This document shows positions 5,697-5,724 of a stretch of 5,724 nt of DNA, in pieces (position 1 is the first letter of the stretch; each line of letters opens with the position of its first letter). Under the pieces are notes generated by a model. That model ran no database searches. It saw only the letters and a program-made list of their open reading frames with translations, and was not told the DNA's origin. Source of the stretch: an uncultured Lachnospiraceae bacterium (GTDB lineage: Bacteria > Bacillota_A > Clostridia > Lachnospirales > Lachnospiraceae); the NCBI GenBank assembly GCA_902780985.1, contig CACZHN010000288.1:1-5724 (forward strand), read 5' to 3'. Made by a program: the position numbers and the translations under genes.

Positions 5697-5724
5697 ATGA
5701 AAAAAATTTTTAGAACAGCGGCTG
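5697..5724 (+). CDS. Start of a probable exported protein, truncated by the window edge
   Basis: Only nine codons are visible: MKKIFRTAA, continuing off the window. A Lys-Lys start followed by mixed then small residues resembles the first part of a signal peptide. AAGGAG at 5682-5687, 9 nt before the ATG, supports a real start. The function cannot be judged. The gene is divergent from the membrane-protein gene and may share its control region. Confidence 0.6.

Overview
The window looks like the chromosome of a low-to-mid GC anaerobic Firmicute, most likely a Lachnospiraceae member (Butyrivibrio, Pseudobutyrivibrio or Roseburia type). The reasons are the gene order tmk-holB-ricT-trmN6-rsmI, which matches the yaaT/yabB/yabC region of Bacillus and Clostridia; strong AAGGAGG-type ribosome binding sites; a clostridial 2[4Fe-4S] ferredoxin; and a Q/N-rich, TTEA-repeat cell-envelope protein of a style common in that family. 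The assignment rests on pattern recognition and was not tested by a search.

Bases 1-4122 form one plus-strand housekeeping cluster. It holds thymidylate kinase (5' end outside the window), the clamp-loader delta-prime subunit HolB, the RicT/YaaT iron-sulfur protein, a tRNA1(Val) adenine-N6 methyltransferase (TrmN6/YabB) and the 16S rRNA 2'-O-methyltransferase RsmI. Genes are tightly packed: holB and ricT abut with no spacer, and ricT overlaps the trmN6 start. They serve dTTP supply, replication, RNA maturation, and tRNA and rRNA modification. The trmN6 frame is broken near base 2650, where about 13 residues seem to be missing and the frame shifts. A perfect 11-bp hairpin followed by a T-rich tract lies inside its conserved N-terminus.

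Bases 4123-4461 are a separate monocistronic unit: a candidate promoter, a leader of about 65 nt, a 56-residue ferredoxin, and a textbook intrinsic terminator.

Bases 4462-5508, on the minus strand and convergent with the ferredoxin, encode a single-pass membrane protein with a Q/N/P-rich N-terminus, a TTEA-repeat linker and an exported C-terminal domain. An 11-bp tandem duplication near its 3' end shifts the frame. Removing one copy in silico restores a C-terminus that ends just before the shared terminator.

Bases 5509-5696 are a divergent promoter region with good -35/-10 candidates on both strands around an A6T6 tract. The window ends nine codons into a new plus-strand gene that starts like a signal peptide.

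I see no mobile element, CRISPR array, RNA gene or evident new multi-gene system. The real surprises are the two frame lesions and the hairpins.
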